Source: Pseudomonas wayambapalatensis (GTDB taxonomy: Bacteria; Pseudomonadota; Gammaproteobacteria; Pseudomonadales; Pseudomonadaceae). From it: a DNA stretch of 64,000 nt. Below the pieces are notes generated by a model. It had not been told where the DNA came from. It saw nothing but the letters and a program-made list of their open reading frames with translations, and made no database searches. The position numbers were made by a program, and so were the translations under genes. The DNA lies in the NCBI GenBank assembly GCA_014268975.2, contig CP077096.1, forward strand, positions 3,447,501-3,511,500, in the 5' to 3' direction. Positions 16,301 through 25,989 of this stretch are shown piece by piece; position 1 is the stretch's first letter; each line of letters starts with the position of its first letter.

Positions 16301-17138
16301 GACGCAGGTTGGGCCGCTCGGGGCTGGACAAGGCAAAGCCTGTGGTGTTGATGACCACTTCGGCGCCGACCTCGTCGAGCCAGGCCTCTACCTGTTCGAG
16401 ACAGGCCGCCTCCTTGAGGCTGGCGACTGCGATCGGCAACGGGTTCAGCCCGGCGGCCTGCAAGCGCTGGCAAAACACATCGATGAACCCGGTGTTGGCG
16501 GCCTGCAGGTGCGAGCGGTAGAACAGGATCGGCGCCACCGGATGCTCCGGGTGCCACTCGGGGAACCAGTCTTCAAGCCCTGCACTGGGCTTGCCGGGGT
16601 GGTAGACCGTGGTGCGCGGCAGCGGCTGGGGTTCGTCCCAGGCATAGTCGCGCCCCAGCCACTGGCTGGCCAGGCAATTGAACAGGTTGGTCGCATTGGC
16701 CTTGCCGCCCTGGCGCAGGTAGTGCCAGAGCCGCTCGGCCTGTTCGGCCGGCACCGTGCCCAACTGTGTCAGCTCCGGGTCGGGGCGGTCATCGCCGGGC
16801 ACCAGGATCAAGTGCACGCCACGCGCGGCGAGTTCGACCAACTGCTCGACGCCATAGCGCCAGTAGCCGACACCGCCGTGCAGCGATACCAGGATCACCT
16901 TGGCATGGCGCAACACCTCATCGATGTACAGGTCGACGGAGGCGTGGTTCTGCACCTGCATGGGGTTGGCCAGGCGCAGGCTGGGGAAATCGTCCGGCAA
17001 CTGCTCGGCGGTTTCGGCGAGCAGTGCCAGGTGAGAGTCACCGCTGCAGAGAATCACCAGCTCGGCGGGTGTCTGGCCGAGGTCGGCAATGCTGTCGTCC
17101 GGCACGAAGCCGCCGGGCTGGGTCCGCAGCAGGTGCAT
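13389..17138 (-). CDS. cobN: CobN, cobaltochelatase large subunit
   Basis: A 1249-residue protein of the CobN/BchH family, the porphyrinoid-binding subunit that inserts cobalt into hydrogenobyrinic a,c-diamide in the aerobic B12 pathway. Family features run along the whole length: N-terminal region with LHGGVGYWRYG (about 90), the central HVGKHGNLEWLPGKG segment (about 545), QDNHEHDLLDSNDYYQFQGG (about 1090) and AATVDNLFAFDATTHLIDDHHY near the C-terminus. Length is normal for the family. It begins 3 nt after the cobW stop and ends 1 nt before chlI, so cobW-cobN-chlI/D form a tight operon under the upstream cobalamin riboswitch. Confidence 0.95.
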   Translation of the reverse strand: MHLLRTQPGGFVPDDSIADLGQTPAELVILCSGDSHLALLAETAEQLPDDFPSLRLANPMQVQNHASVDLYIDEVLRHAKVILVSLHGGVGYWRYGVEQLVELAARGVHLILVPGDDRPDPELTQLGTVPAEQAERLWHYLRQGGKANATNLFNCLASQWLGRDYAWDEPQPLPRTTVYHPGKPSAGLEDWFPEWHPEHPVAPILFYRSHLQAANTGFIDVFCQRLQAAGLNPLPIAVASLKEAACLEQVEAWLDEVGAEVVINTTGFALSSPERPNLRPLRRDVPVLQAICAQDNQPGWEASEQGLGARDLAMHIALPELDGRIITRPVSFKDLAWRSERSQSDVVCYKAHPERMDFVAELARRWVELARLPNAQKRVALVLANYPTRDGRIGNGVGLDTPGAALNILHALQAEGYPVAGLPQTGTALIHELLGGVTNDLDHLDQRPCAQSLSLDDYLAAFACLPEANQRAVRERWGAPEQDPMFRSGRMMIAGLRYGLTFVGIQPARGYQVDPSAVYHDPDLVPPHGYLAFHFWLRNGFAADALIHVGKHGNLEWLPGKGVGLSAECWPDALLGPLPNIYPFIVNDPGEGAQAKRRTQAVIIDHLMPPLTRAETYGPLRHLEQLADEYYEAQLLDPRRARELQRDILELVKANHIDRDLQLEGQLDDAAVWLPRLDTYLCDLKESQIRDGLHVFGQSPQGRLRSDTLLALLRVDRGDGRGGNASLLRALARALALGFDPLDCDLGQAWEGPRPVLLQALDQAAWRTCGDTRERLEALALALIEGRETAPDSAQWQGVHAVLQALREEVAPHLDACGAAEIEGLLAALAGRFVPAGPSGAPSRGRLDVLPTGRNFYTVDVRNLPTTTAWRLGFASASLILERHLQEHGDHLRQLGLSVWGTATMRTGGDDIAQAMALMGVRPVWATGSQRVDDFEILPLSLLDRPRVDVTLRVSGFFRDAFGNLIRLFDAAVQAVAALDEPDDLNPLAARVRAERQALLAQGVDAEQAGRQAGWRVFGAKPGAYGAGVQNAIDGRLWQGRADLAEVYLNHGGYAYGAADEGTPARAQFAQRLGQVQAVLQNQDNHEHDLLDSNDYYQFQGGMLAAAETLAGATVASYHGDHSQVDRPRIRTLKEELNRVIRARALNPKWIDGVKRHGYKGAFELAATVDNLFAFDATTHLIDDHHYQSLADAYVLDPATRAFMREHNPHALHDLTERLLEAQQRGLWQAPGDYREALEQQLLDGEEEA

Positions 17139-17141
17139 GGA

Positions 17142-18209
17142 TCAGGCGCCCAGGGCCTGGCGCAGGCGCGCTTCCAACTGTGCCGCGTCAAGGTCCTGGC
17201 CGATCAGCACCAGGCGGGTGATGCGCGGCTCGTCGCTGCGCCAGGCGCGGTCGAAGTGCTTGTCGAAGCGCGTGCCCACACCTTGGATCAACAGGCGCAT
17301 CGGCTTGCCGGGGATCGCGGCAAAGCCTTTGGCGCGCAGGATGCCGAACTCGGTGACCAGTTGCGTCAGGGCATCGAGCAGCAGGCTTTCGTCCGCTTCA
17401 GGCAGGTCGATGGAGATGGAGTCGAAGGCGTCATGATCGTGATCGTCATGATCGTCGCCGTCGTGGTGCGAATCGTGGTGGGTGCGACGACCATCGATGT
17501 GCACTTCGGACTCGGCACCCACGCCCAGCAATACATCCAGCGGCAGGCGACCGCTGCTGGCCTCGATCACCTTGACGGCCGGCGGCAGCTCCTCGGCGAC
17601 TTCGGCGCGGACCTTGGCCAGGCCCTCGGCGTCAATCAGGTCAGCCTTGTTCAGCACCACCAGGTCGGCACTGGCCAGTTGGTCGGCGAACAGCTCATGC
17701 AGCGGGGATTCGTGGTCCAGGTTGGGGTCGAGCTTGCGCTGCGCGTCGACCTGGTCCGGGTAGGCGGCGAAGGTGCCGGCGGCCACGGCTGGGCTGTCGA
17801 CGACGGTGATTACCGCATCGACGGTGCAGGCATTGCGGATTTCCGGCCACTGGAAGGCTTGCACCAGCGGTTTGGGCAGGGCCAGGCCGCTGGTCTCGAT
17901 GAGAATGTGGTCCAGGTCGCCACGGCGAGCGACCAGCTCACGCATCACCGGGAAGAACTCTTCCTGCACGGTGCAGCACAGGCAGCCGTTGGCCAGCTCA
18001 TAGACGCGGCCGTTGGCCTCTTCCTCGGTGCAGCCGATGCTGCACTGCTTGAGGATTTCGCCGTCGATACCCAGCTCGCCAAACTCGTTGACGATGACCG
18101 CGATGCGTCGCCCCTGGGCGTTGTCGAGCATGTGGCGCAGCAAGGTGGTCTTGCCCGAGCCGAGGAAGCCGGTGACGATGGTGACGGGAAGTTTGGCCAG
18201 TGTTTTCAT
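17142..18209 (-). CDS. cobW: CobW, metal-chaperone GTPase of cobalamin synthesis
   Basis: A 355-residue G3E-family GTPase thought to deliver cobalt during B12 synthesis. Visible motifs are Walker A GFLGSGKTTLL (about residue 14), the metal-binding C-x-C-C of NGCLCCTV (about 75), the family Glu in ILIETSGLA, NKAD (about 160) and a His/Asp-rich metal-binding loop at about 237-256 (HHDSHHDGDDHDDHDHD). The C-terminal CobW_C domain is present. It is the first gene after the riboswitch. The His-rich loop and the cob operon context favour CobW over zinc-type homologues. Confidence 0.93.
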   Translation of the reverse strand: MKTLAKLPVTIVTGFLGSGKTTLLRHMLDNAQGRRIAVIVNEFGELGIDGEILKQCSIGCTEEEANGRVYELANGCLCCTVQEEFFPVMRELVARRGDLDHILIETSGLALPKPLVQAFQWPEIRNACTVDAVITVVDSPAVAAGTFAAYPDQVDAQRKLDPNLDHESPLHELFADQLASADLVVLNKADLIDAEGLAKVRAEVAEELPPAVKVIEASSGRLPLDVLLGVGAESEVHIDGRRTHHDSHHDGDDHDDHDHDAFDSISIDLPEADESLLLDALTQLVTEFGILRAKGFAAIPGKPMRLLIQGVGTRFDKHFDRAWRSDEPRITRLVLIGQDLDAAQLEARLRQALGA

Positions 18210-18318
18210 GTGGCGATGCCCTTGGCAGCAATGGTGCGGGCATGCGGGACGAAAGCCGCGACCGACCGGCCGGGCTCGCTCGCCACCGGATCACCCCGCC
18301 CGGTTGAAAGTCGAAAAC

Positions 18319-18495
18319 GTTGCGAGGCAGGTCTCCTGGCTTGCACTGCACGACCTCCAGCCGTCAGGACGACGCCTTCCCGCGCGCGGGCGCAGTGGCT
18401 GTGTCGACCCTGTTCAGTGCTTACAGTTGCGGGGGCAGCCGCGGCTTGTACCGCGTTCCCGTCTTAGCTCCGGCAGCGCCGGAGAACCTCGAAGC
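18319..18495 (-). ncRNA. Cobalamin riboswitch upstream of cobW
   Basis: Read on the minus strand, the region contains the B12 box AGCCAGGAGACCTGCC (18341-18326), the conserved CCGCAACTGTAA segment (about 18437-18426) and a GC-rich stem at about 18493-18469 with loop features typical of the aptamer. It lies 110-290 nt upstream of the cobW start in the correct orientation. Such elements repress downstream synthesis or transport genes when adenosylcobalamin is bound. The exact 5' end is approximate. Confidence 0.92.
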
Positions 18496-18551
18496 GGCAA
18501 GGCTACGCAGTGGTGCGCAGGTGGTCAACCGTCTGACGCTGATCGGAGCCT

Positions 18552-19433
18552 TCAGATGCCACCCCCGGCCAGCAGCTCGGTCAGCACCTGCGCCAGGGCC
18601 TTGACCATCACATCGGCCGTTGGCCGGTGGACGATGACGATCTCGTAGCTGTCCACCTCCGGCAAACCTTGCGCCGCCCCCAGTACTCGGTGCTCGGCGG
18701 TGGCCGCGCGCGGCGGCAGCAAGCTCACGCCCATGCCGTCGGCCACCGCGGCCTGGATACCGGACAAGCTGGAGCTGGTGAAGCTGATGCGCCAGCGCCG
18801 GCCCATGCCTTCGATGGCATGGATCATGTCTTCGCGGTACAGCCCGCGCGGTGGAAAGGTGACCAAGGGCACCGGGTCAAGCTCGAAGGCCGGCATGCGC
18901 GCGCTGTCGATCCATTGCAGGCGCTCGGGCCAGCAGGACACCCCCTCGCGGCTGTTGCGCCGCTGCTTGAGCAGCACCAGATCGAGTTCACCATTGTCGT
19001 AGGCCTGGCTCAGGTCGCGGCACAGGCCGCTGGTGACTTCCAGCTTGACCTGCGGGTGCAGGCGGCTGAACGCCGACAACGCATTGGTGGTTCGCCCGCC
19101 GACGAAATCTTCGGGCACGCCAAGGCGCACGGTGACGCCAACCATGGCCCCGGCCAGGGCCTCGAGCATCTGGTCGTTCAGCGCCAGCATGTGCCTGGCA
19201 TAGCCGAGCAGCGTCTGCCCGGCGTCGGTGGGCAGCACGTCGCGGTTGCCACGCACCAGCAGGCGATGGCCGACCATCTCCTCGAGGCGTCGTACCTTCT
19301 GGCTGATGGTCGACTGGGTCGAATGCAGACGGGCTGCAGCCGTGGTGAAGCTGCCGCAATCGGCGACCACGACAATGGCGCGCAACAGGTCGAGATCGAA
19401 CAGAGCCCTATTCGGTTTTACGCTGATAGACAT
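18552..19433 (-). CDS. LysR-family transcriptional regulator
   Basis: A 293-residue LysR protein. The winged helix-turn-helix covers about residues 10-70 (LLRAIVVVADCGSFTTAAARLHSTQSTISQKVRRLE). The substrate-binding domain covers about 95-290, starting at VTVRLGVPEDFVGG. It is transcribed towards the cobalamin riboswitch and is divergent from the ankyrin gene at 19597. No ligand or target can be assigned from sequence. Confidence 0.88.
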   Translation of the reverse strand: MSISVKPNRALFDLDLLRAIVVVADCGSFTTAAARLHSTQSTISQKVRRLEEMVGHRLLVRGNRDVLPTDAGQTLLGYARHMLALNDQMLEALAGAMVGVTVRLGVPEDFVGGRTTNALSAFSRLHPQVKLEVTSGLCRDLSQAYDNGELDLVLLKQRRNSREGVSCWPERLQWIDSARMPAFELDPVPLVTFPPRGLYREDMIHAIEGMGRRWRISFTSSSLSGIQAAVADGMGVSLLPPRAATAEHRVLGAAQGLPEVDSYEIVIVHRPTADVMVKALAQVLTELLAGGGI

Positions 19434-19596
19434 GAGGGTATTCGGTTTTCAAATGATGACGCTGACTTCTAGCATGGCCCTTCGAGGCGGGCAACGTTGA
19501 TGTATTCGGAAATCCACTACAGCTCATCCAGATAATTCGTTTCAGTTGCCTGCAACTTTTTCCCTAGGATGAGGCTTTGCCTCAGGAGCCCTACGC

Positions 19597-20244
19597 ATGC
19601 GCCACACCCTCGCTGCCTGCCTGCTGGCCTTCACCTGCCTTGCCGCCCACGCCGAGACCACGTCCATGGATACCCGCCTGCTTTATGCCGCCCAGCGCGG
19701 CGATGCACCTGCCATCCGTCGCCTGCTCAAGGAACCGGTGGCGCTCGACAGCCGCGATGGCCAAGGGCGCACACCTCTGCTGGCCGCGACCCACGGCAAC
19801 CACATCGACGCGGCCAAGGTGCTGATCGAGGCCGGCGCCGATGTGAACGCCAAGGACAACATCCACGACAGCCCCTACCTGTATGCCGGCGCTCGCGGCC
19901 TGAACGAGATCCTGCGCCTGACCCTGGCGCACGGCGCCGACCTCGCCAGCACCAACCGCTACGGCGGCACGGCGCTGATTCCGGCGGCGGAGCGTGGCCA
20001 TGTGGAAACGGTGCAGATGCTGATCGATGCTGGCGTGGACGTGAACCACCTCAACCGGCTGCACTGGACCGCCTTGCTCGAGGCGGTGATCCTTGGCGAC
20101 GGCGGTCCGCGCCATGTGGACATTGTGCGACGGCTGCTGGCGGCCGGCGCGGACCCGGCGATTGCCGACAAGGATGGCGTGACGGCGCTGGAGCATGCGC
20201 GCACGCGCGGGTATGCAGAGATGGTGGCGTTGCTGGAGCGGTGA
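19597..20244 (+). CDS. Secreted ankyrin-repeat protein
   Basis: A 215-residue protein with a signal peptide (MRHTLAACLLAFTCLAAHAE, cleavage about residue 19), so probably periplasmic. About five ankyrin repeats fill the rest, each with the pattern G-x-T-x-L-x-x-A-x-x-x-G-x-x-x-x-V-x-x-L-(IL)-x-x-G-A-D. Clear examples are GRTPLLAATHGNHIDAAKVL and GTALIPAAERGHVETVQML. Periplasmic ankyrin proteins in pseudomonads are sometimes linked to catalase or metal stress, but no such partner is adjacent here. Start ATG follows CAGGAG. Divergent from the LysR gene. Confidence 0.85.
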   Translation: MRHTLAACLLAFTCLAAHAETTSMDTRLLYAAQRGDAPAIRRLLKEPVALDSRDGQGRTPLLAATHGNHIDAAKVLIEAGADVNAKDNIHDSPYLYAGARGLNEILRLTLAHGADLASTNRYGGTALIPAAERGHVETVQMLIDAGVDVNHLNRLHWTALLEAVILGDGGPRHVDIVRRLLAAGADPAIADKDGVTALEHARTRGYAEMVALLER

Positions 20245-20267
20245 TGAACCGCTGGCCCGTGCCAAGT

Positions 20268-20342
20268 ACGCTGCGGTGGATGGCACGGGCTACGCCCGTG
20301 TTCGCGGGACAAGTCGGGGCGCCGAACCGCCGCCCCCACAAG
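20268..20342. repeat. REP-like element after the ankyrin gene
   Basis: GGCACGGGCTACGCCCGTG forms a small hairpin, followed by TTCGCGGGACAAGTCGGGGCGCCGAACCG...CCCCCACAAGGGGA. It shares the REP-type core and the GTCGG-GCGCCGAACCGCCG string with 7588-7611. It lies between convergent genes. Confidence 0.55.
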
Positions 20343-20384
20343 GGGATTGGGCGGGCCTTTAGATTTTGAGCGAGATAGTTGTTC

Positions 20385-22615
<2,231 letters not shown>

Positions 22616-22619
<4 letters not shown>

Positions 22620-22631
22620 CGTATACGTCAA
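22616..22631 (+). promoter_or_regulatory. Palindromic MerR-type operator/promoter of liuR
   Basis: TTGACGTATACGTCAA is a perfect 16-bp palindrome that starts inside the pobR stop region. Its first six bases can serve as a -35 box. A TAGCTT -10-like element follows at 22640-22645 with an 18-bp spacer. MerR regulators bind between -35 and -10, and the downstream gene encodes one. The motif resembles the ACGT-core palindromes described for LiuR in gammaproteobacteria. Confidence 0.65.
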
Positions 22632-22672
22632 CCTGCCTTTAGCTTACTCACATTCCACCCCCGAGCCCGAGC

Positions 22673-23065
22673 ATGAGCAGCCAGACCTACAGCATCTCCG
22701 ACCTGTCCCGCGAGCTGGACATCACCACCCGCGCCATCCGCTTCTACGAGGAGCAGGGTCTGCTGAGCCCCGAGCGTCGCGGCCTGGAGCGCATCTATTC
22801 GGCGCGTGACAAGGTGACCCTCAAGCTGATCCTGCGCGGCAAGCGCATCGGCTTCTCGCTGGCAGAATGTCGCGAGCTGATCGAGCTGTACGACCCTAGC
22901 GGCGGCAACCTCAAGCAGCTCACCAGCATGCTTGCCAAGATCGCCGAACGCCGCGCGCAACTGGAGCAGCAGATGCTCGACATCCAGCAGATGCACCTGG
23001 AGCTGGACACCGCCCAGGAGCGCTGCGAGCAGGCCCTGGCCGCCACCCTGAACAATAACCGTTGA
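22673..23065 (+). CDS. liuR: LiuR-like MerR-family regulator
   Basis: A 130-residue MerR regulator. The N-terminal winged helix is at about residues 6-75 (YSISDLSRELDITTRAIRFYEEQGLL) and a long dimerisation coiled coil is at about 80-125. No metal-binding Cys are seen. It is directly followed by mvaB, 20 nt downstream, so it probably acts as the LiuR-type regulator of leucine/isovalerate catabolism. The liuABCD genes are not nearby in this window, and the name rests on context and subfamily resemblance. Confidence 0.82.
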   Translation: MSSQTYSISDLSRELDITTRAIRFYEEQGLLSPERRGLERIYSARDKVTLKLILRGKRIGFSLAECRELIELYDPSGGNLKQLTSMLAKIAERRAQLEQQMLDIQQMHLELDTAQERCEQALAATLNNNR

Positions 23066-23085
23066 TTCGCCACAGGAACCCCGCC

Positions 23086-23985
23086 ATGTCATTGCCCGCA
23101 CACGTGCGCCTGGTCGAAGTCGGCCCGCGCGACGGCCTGCAGAACGAAGCCCAACCCATCAGCGTCGCCGACAAGGTGCGGCTGGTGGACGACCTCACCG
23201 ACGCCGGGCTCTCCTATATCGAGGTGGGCAGTTTCGTCTCGCCCAAGTGGGTGCCGCAAATGGCTGGATCGGCCGAGGTGTTCGCCGGTATCCGTCAGCG
23301 TGCCGGGGTGACCTACGCGGCCCTGGCGCCGAACCTGCGCGGTTTCGAGGATGCACTGGCAGCCGGGGTCAAGGAGGTGGCGGTGTTCGCCGCGGCGTCC
23401 GAGGCGTTCTCCCAGCGCAACATCAACTGCTCGATCAGCGAGAGCCTGCAGCGCTTCGAACCGATCATGGATGCCGCCCGCGAGCACGGTATCCAGGTGC
23501 GCGGCTATGTATCCTGCGTGCTCGGCTGCCCCTATGAAGGCAAGGTCAGCGCCGAACAGGTCGCCCCGGTCGCCCGCGCCCTGCACGACATGGGCTGCTA
23601 CGAAGTGTCGCTGGGCGACACCATCGGCACCGGCACCGCCGGCGATACCCGACGCCTGTTCGAGGTGGTCTCGGCGCAGGTGCCGCGCGAGCAGCTTGCC
23701 GGCCACTTCCACGACACCTACGGCCAGGCCCTGGCCAATGTCTATGCCAGCCTGCTCGAAGGCATCAGCGTGTTCGACAGCTCGGTGGCCGGGCTCGGCG
23801 GCTGCCCCTACGCCAAGGGCGCCACCGGCAACATCGCCACCGAAGATGTGCTGTACCTGCTGCAGGGGCTGGGCATCGAGACCGGCATCGACCTGGACAA
23901 GCTGGTCGCCGCCGGCCAACGCATCAGCGACGTGCTGGGGCGTGCCAACGGCTCGCGGGTAGCACGGGCACGCAGCGCCCGCTGA
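23086..23985 (+). CDS. mvaB: Hydroxymethylglutaryl-CoA lyase
   Basis: A 299-residue TIM-barrel lyase cleaving HMG-CoA to acetoacetate and acetyl-CoA, the last step of leucine degradation. It shows the N-terminal VEVGPRDGLQNE (about 10-21, substrate/metal Arg-Asp), the metal-binding HFHDTYGQ (about 207-214) and the active-site Cys signature GLGGCPYAKGATGN (about 238-251). An upstream in-frame start at 23062 overlaps liuR. ATG 23086 is chosen because AGGAAC precedes it and the protein then has normal length. A GC-rich hairpin follows. Confidence 0.95.
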   Translation: MSLPAHVRLVEVGPRDGLQNEAQPISVADKVRLVDDLTDAGLSYIEVGSFVSPKWVPQMAGSAEVFAGIRQRAGVTYAALAPNLRGFEDALAAGVKEVAVFAAASEAFSQRNINCSISESLQRFEPIMDAAREHGIQVRGYVSCVLGCPYEGKVSAEQVAPVARALHDMGCYEVSLGDTIGTGTAGDTRRLFEVVSAQVPREQLAGHFHDTYGQALANVYASLLEGISVFDSSVAGLGGCPYAKGATGNIATEDVLYLLQGLGIETGIDLDKLVAAGQRISDVLGRANGSRVARARSAR

Positions 23986-23995
23986 CGCACGCCCA

Positions 23996-24015
23996 GGGGC
24001 GGCGAGCGCCGCCCC
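23996..24015 (+). terminator. Hairpin after mvaB
   Basis: GGGGCGGCG-AG-CGCCGCCCC gives an 8-9 bp GC stem, 10 nt after the mvaB stop. The short loop probably opens to four bases. There is only a weak T-run downstream. Confidence 0.65.
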
Positions 24016-24106
24016 GCCTCTCTCGCTCATCGAACTGTGACATTCCCGGCCAGCGGGATTATGCTCTGCGGGTATGTCCTCCAGTCGCAATATGTGAGCG
24101 CCGAAT

Positions 24107-25006
24107 ATGAAAATCGATGACATGGACGCCTTCGTGGCCGTCATCCGTTGCCAGTCGACCAACCTTGCCGCCGAAGCGCTGCAACTGACCCAACCGGCCA
24201 TCACCCGGCGCGTGCAGAACTTCGAGGAAGACCTCGGCGCCACCTTGCTCGACCGCAACACCAAGCCACTCAAGCCCACACCCATGGGCCTGCGCGTGTA
24301 CGAGCAGTGCAAGGCCATCCTGCGTGAAATCGACGCCCTGCGCGAACTGGTGGCCAACGATGGCGCACCGTCCGGCACCCTGCGCCTGGGCGTGCCGCAG
24401 ACACTGGGCGATGTCGTGCTGCTCGAGGCCCTGGCGCAGATCCGCCAGGCCTACCCCGAGCTGCGCACCCAGGTCACCAGCGGCTGGGGCAGCAGCCTGA
24501 TCGCGCGCATGGAAAACGGCGAGCTGGATGCCGCTGCGGCGCTCTTTCCACCGGGCAAGATCTTCCCCGAAGGCATCGCCAGCCATTCCATCACGCGCAT
24601 GCCGTTGCGCGTGGTCGCGGCCAAGGGCAGCGCCGGCAAGCGCAGCTACAAGTTGCGCGACTGCTATACCCGCGGCTGGGTGCTCAACCCCGATGGTTGC
24701 GGCTTTCGCGCCGGGCTGCAGCGCGCATTGAGCGAACAGGGGTTGTCACTGTCGATCAACCTCGAAACCTTCGGCACCGAGTTGCAACTGGGGCTGGTCG
24801 CCAACGGCCAGGGTCTGGGCCTGGTGCCCGAACCGCTGTTGCTTGCCAGTCGCCATCGAGACCTGCTGGATATCGTCAACGTCAGCGATTTCAAGCCGCA
24901 GGTCGACCTTTGGCTGTTCCACCCACGCTACCTGGGCAACCTGCAGGAGCCGGTGGAGCTGTTCGGCGCCGTGGCGGGCACCCGGCTGAACAACGCAGCG
25001 AGTTGA
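24107..25006 (+). CDS. LysR-family transcriptional regulator
   Basis: A 299-residue LysR protein. The helix-turn-helix is at about residues 3-62 (MDAFVAVIRCQSTNLAAEALQLTQPAITRRVQNFE) and the effector domain at about 88-290 (GTLRLGVPQTLGDVVLLEAL). It lies upstream of and on the same strand as a class II aldolase-like gene, 145 nt away across an AT-rich promoter-like gap. Regulation of that gene is possible but unproven. Confidence 0.88.
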   Translation: MKIDDMDAFVAVIRCQSTNLAAEALQLTQPAITRRVQNFEEDLGATLLDRNTKPLKPTPMGLRVYEQCKAILREIDALRELVANDGAPSGTLRLGVPQTLGDVVLLEALAQIRQAYPELRTQVTSGWGSSLIARMENGELDAAAALFPPGKIFPEGIASHSITRMPLRVVAAKGSAGKRSYKLRDCYTRGWVLNPDGCGFRAGLQRALSEQGLSLSINLETFGTELQLGLVANGQGLGLVPEPLLLASRHRDLLDIVNVSDFKPQVDLWLFHPRYLGNLQEPVELFGAVAGTRLNNAAS

Positions 25007-25151
25007 CCTTGTTAAATGATCACCTTGCATAAAGACAAAAAAGATAATTCTTAAAACGAATAATTAGCATAGAACCAAAAAGACTTTTACAGCGTTGCGC
25101 CAGACGCCTACGGTCCTGTTCACACCGTACTGCCTTGCACTGGAGCACCGC

Positions 25152-25946
25152 ATGAGTTCACTGTCCGTCGTACCTCCCAGCCAGGAGGCCGTGCGCCTAC
25201 GAGTCAGCGCCGAGGAATGGGAGGTGCGGGTCAAGCTCGCCGCCGCCTATCGCCTGGCAGCCCTGTTCCGCTGGACCGACCACATCTACACGCACTTCTC
25301 GGCACGGGTTCCCGGCCCGGACGAGCACTTCCTGATCAACGCCTTCGGCCTGCTGTTCGACGAAATCACCGCGTCGAACCTGGTCAAGGTGGATGTCGAC
25401 GGCACGATCATCGACGACCCGCTGGGCCTGGGCATCAACCAGGCCGGCTACGTCATCCACAGCGCCATCCACCGCGCCCGCCCCGACCTCAAGGCCGTAC
25501 TGCACACCCACACCCGCGATGGTGCGGCGGTGTCTGCCCAGCGTGACGGCCTGCTGCCGGTCTCCCAGCATGCGTTGGCCTATTACAGCCGCGTGGTGTA
25601 TCACGACTACGAGGGCGTCGCGCTGGACCTGGATGAACAGCAGCGCCTGGTGGCCAACCTGGGGCAAAGCAATATCCTGATCCTGCGCAATCACGGCTTG
25701 CTCACCGGCGGCATCAGTGTCGAACATGCCTTTCGCGAGCTGCACGGCCTGGAGCGCGCCTGCAACATCCAGATCGCCGCCCAGGCCGGTGGCAATGACC
25801 AACTGCAGTACGCCTCCCCAGCGGCGATTGCCAAGGTGCATGAACAGTCGAAGCGCTTTTCCGACGGGCTTGGCGAGGGGATCCAGCGGCACTGGGATGC
25901 GTTGATCCGGCAACTGGATCGCGAGGGACGCGATTACCAGGGCTGA
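25152..25946 (+). CDS. Class II aldolase/adducin-family protein
   Basis: A 264-residue zinc-dependent aldolase/epimerase-fold protein. It has the phosphate-loop equivalent THFSARVPG (about 45-53), the zinc-binding HTHTRDG (about 119-125) and a later His in LRNHGLLTGG (about 182). The acidic catalytic residue of bona fide fuculose-phosphate aldolases is not obvious, and many relatives act as decarboxylases or have unknown roles. A start at 25095 is possible. ATG 25152 is preferred for its TGGAG site and because the preceding residues look non-coding. Convergent with the racemase gene. Confidence 0.8.
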   Translation: MSSLSVVPPSQEAVRLRVSAEEWEVRVKLAAAYRLAALFRWTDHIYTHFSARVPGPDEHFLINAFGLLFDEITASNLVKVDVDGTIIDDPLGLGINQAGYVIHSAIHRARPDLKAVLHTHTRDGAAVSAQRDGLLPVSQHALAYYSRVVYHDYEGVALDLDEQQRLVANLGQSNILILRNHGLLTGGISVEHAFRELHGLERACNIQIAAQAGGNDQLQYASPAAIAKVHEQSKRFSDGLGEGIQRHWDALIRQLDREGRDYQG

Positions 25947-25989
25947 AGCCCGCACCTGCTGAGGGAGCGGGTATGTCCGCTGCGCTCCC

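Noticed and set aside
13131..18467. Long plus-strand open frame (1778 aa) opposite cobN and cobW
   Set aside because: Composition of an antisense shadow, and it runs through a cobalamin riboswitch and three well-supported genes.
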